NCBI GenBank assembly: GCA_945643635.1
Contig: CALZFC010000031.1
Location: forward strand, 2,159,001-2,223,000
Origin: Allodiplogaster sudhausi
Taxonomy: Eukaryota > Nematoda > Chromadorea > Rhabditida > Diplogasteridae
DNA length: 64,000 bases
Direction of reading: 5' to 3'
The notes under the pieces are model-generated. The model was not told the origin of the DNA. It searched no databases and saw only the letters and a list, made by a program, of their open reading frames with translations. The position numbers were made by a program, and so were the translations under genes. Shown here piece after piece: positions 62,618 through 64,000 of the stretch. Each line of letters starts with the position of its first letter. Positions within the stretch are counted from its first letter, which is position 1.

Positions 62618-63020
62618 CTGACAATAAAAATAAAACATTAACTACCATACGCGGTAAAACTAGATGCTAAAAGCATAACAAAGCAAAGTTGCAGCGAAAA
62701 ATAAAATAAATAAAAGAATTTTGGGTAAGAAATAAAAGAATTAAAAGAATTGGGCCTAAATTTATTATAGAATATTACTAGGTAACTTTTATTTATAAAA
62801 GAAAACTGATGCGCTTTTGGCAAATTACTTAAATTTTGATGTTAGTAGATGAACAAGCAAAAATAAGTGAAGAGACCGACTTGTGATAACGCCATTCTGA
62901 TATTCTAACACTTCTTTAGCCTAAAGCAAAATAAAAGGTGAAGAAAAAATTGCGTAACGTAGTGAGCTTAAATATAGCTTTCGTCGAAACACTATTTCAC
63001 GGTTCGTAATATGTGGGCCT
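62618..63020. other. AT-rich gene-free stretch
   Basis: No gene is supported. Confidence 0.4.
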
Positions 63021-63024
63021 GCTT

Positions 63025-63115
63025 TTTCCTTCCCATTCCTCCGGCTTTTCCTTCCTCTTTTTCGCTGCGTTTCCTTCATATTCTTCCGGCTTTTCCTTCC
63101 TCTTTTTGGCTTATT
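63025..63115. repeat. Short tandem repeat, about 45-bp period
   Basis: TTCCTCCGGCTTTTCCTTCC and its near copy TTCTTCCGGCTTTTCCTTCC repeat once, each followed by TCTTTTT(C/G)G. Confidence 0.7.
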
Positions 63116-63120
63116 TCTTG

Positions 63121-64000
63121 GTTTCTCGCTATTTCTTCATTCGTTTTTGCTTTCCATGTATATGTTTAAGAAGGTGACGTGAAGCTTTGTGTTCACGTTC
63201 TCCCTAACGGTCTGAAAACCTGTTGTAAAACGAAGGTGACCACGAGCCTACAATTTGCCATTTGTGTGTTCCTTGCTTGAAAAAAGAGTCACGAGGCTAT
63301 TCAGCGCCTGTATGGTGATGCCTGGATGCAAAATATCGCTTGCCATCCCTTGTTGCGATTACTTTACCGACTTAAATCTTTCGAAAGGCCGTTTGTTTCC
63401 ACTCTGTTTTGCTCTCGTATGCTCGCCTACCTCTTGTCGGGGAAACGAACTTCACTGTTCTCGAAATATTTCCTGTTCATCTTACTCGTCGGAGAATGCT
63501 TTCCACTTAAAGAACATTGCTAATGCATGGTTTCGACTAAATAGCGACTAGGTTTTCTTTGTTGCTCGCTATTTCTCTATTCGCTTTTATTACTCGTGTG
63601 TGCTTTTTTTGAGGTTGACATGAGGTTTCATATGATTTACGTTCAACAACAGGAGTGAAAACCTGGCGTCAAAACGTGACCTCAAGCCTGAAGGTTGCCC
63701 TTTTTGAGCTTATTGCTTGTTAAACTGTCAACAGGGGCCATTCAGCGCCTGCGGGGTGATGCTTAGATGAGAATTATCATTTGCCGCTTTAATTAGTTTG
63801 TGAGATTCCTTTGCCAACTTTAATCTTTCGAATAGCCGTATTTTTACTCTTTATTGCTCTCGTCTGCTCGCTTTATCCCGTTCATATATTTGTCAATTAA
63901 TTTTCCACTTGCGCTTTCTCGAAGTTGCTGCCTAATGTTAAAACAAACGCTTGCTTTCCTTGCTCGCAGAATCAGAAGAATTATAAATTATTGCATTTTT
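63121..64000. repeat. Diverged 440-bp tandem duplication at the window end
   Basis: CTCGCTATTTCTTCATTCG near 63126 recurs as CTCGCTATTTCTCTATTCGC near 63565. ATTCAGCGCCTG, GGTGATGC and AATCTTTCGAA also occur in both units at matching offsets. The second unit runs to the window edge, so more copies may follow. No coding capacity is recognised. Confidence 0.75.

Overview
The window is animal nuclear DNA. It has multi-exon genes with GT-AG introns and TTTCAG-type acceptors, AATAAA poly(A) signals, TATA/initiator-like promoters, many (CT)n/(GA)n microsatellites, a solo LTR, a foldback MITE and about 27 kb of satellite. Nothing looks bacterial or phage. The protein fragments (ribosomal uS5/RPS2, exocyst Sec15, a W(X6)W-amide neuropeptide) fit an ecdysozoan. 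I lean slightly towards nematode over arthropod, from memory of RPS2 and Sec15 residues, and cannot place it further.

Left part (1-9.2 kb): two copies of a repeat of more than 1.2 kb (1-1660 and 6873-8074) flank a small gene family encoding secreted Pro/Ser/Gly-repeat proteins. One member is intact (4303-5049); its upstream paralogue is broken (2223-2554). The first repeat copy carries a 367-bp solo LTR whose empty site survives in the second copy. A 185-bp hairpin MITE lies at 8981-9165. Middle-left (9.2-23.9 kb): mostly non-coding and rich in CT/GA microsatellites. It holds one convincing gene, a two-exon neuropeptide precursor (20652-22106) ending in a single amidated W(X6)W peptide.

Centre (23,985-53,692): a tandem satellite of 183/184-bp monomers, about 146 copies, with higher-order repeats of 3, 4, 6, 7, 10, 14 and 24 monomers. 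It is split by a 2.76-kb insertion (24785-27541) with 9-bp inverted ends. The insertion carries an intron-containing chimeric gene made of RPS2 exons, unrelated exon-like pieces and four versions of one tail exon. The spliced tail is open to a TGA that overlaps the poly(A) signal.

Right part (53.7-64 kb): on the minus strand lies a degraded, intron-retaining copy of the exocyst subunit Sec15 (EXOC6). It has several stops and a frameshift, its last exons are tandemly duplicated, and one intron has become a 3-kb polypurine/polypyrimidine array with a ~1007-bp higher-order unit. The window ends in a diverged 440-bp tandem duplication.

Overall this looks like a pericentromeric or otherwise repeat-rich accessory region. 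Two separate gene remnants, RPS2 and Sec15, both show duplicated splice-flanked exon units next to GA/CT tracts. The most novel candidates are the single-copy W(X6)W-amide precursor, the Pro/Ser/Gly secreted family and the RPS2 chimera inside the satellite.
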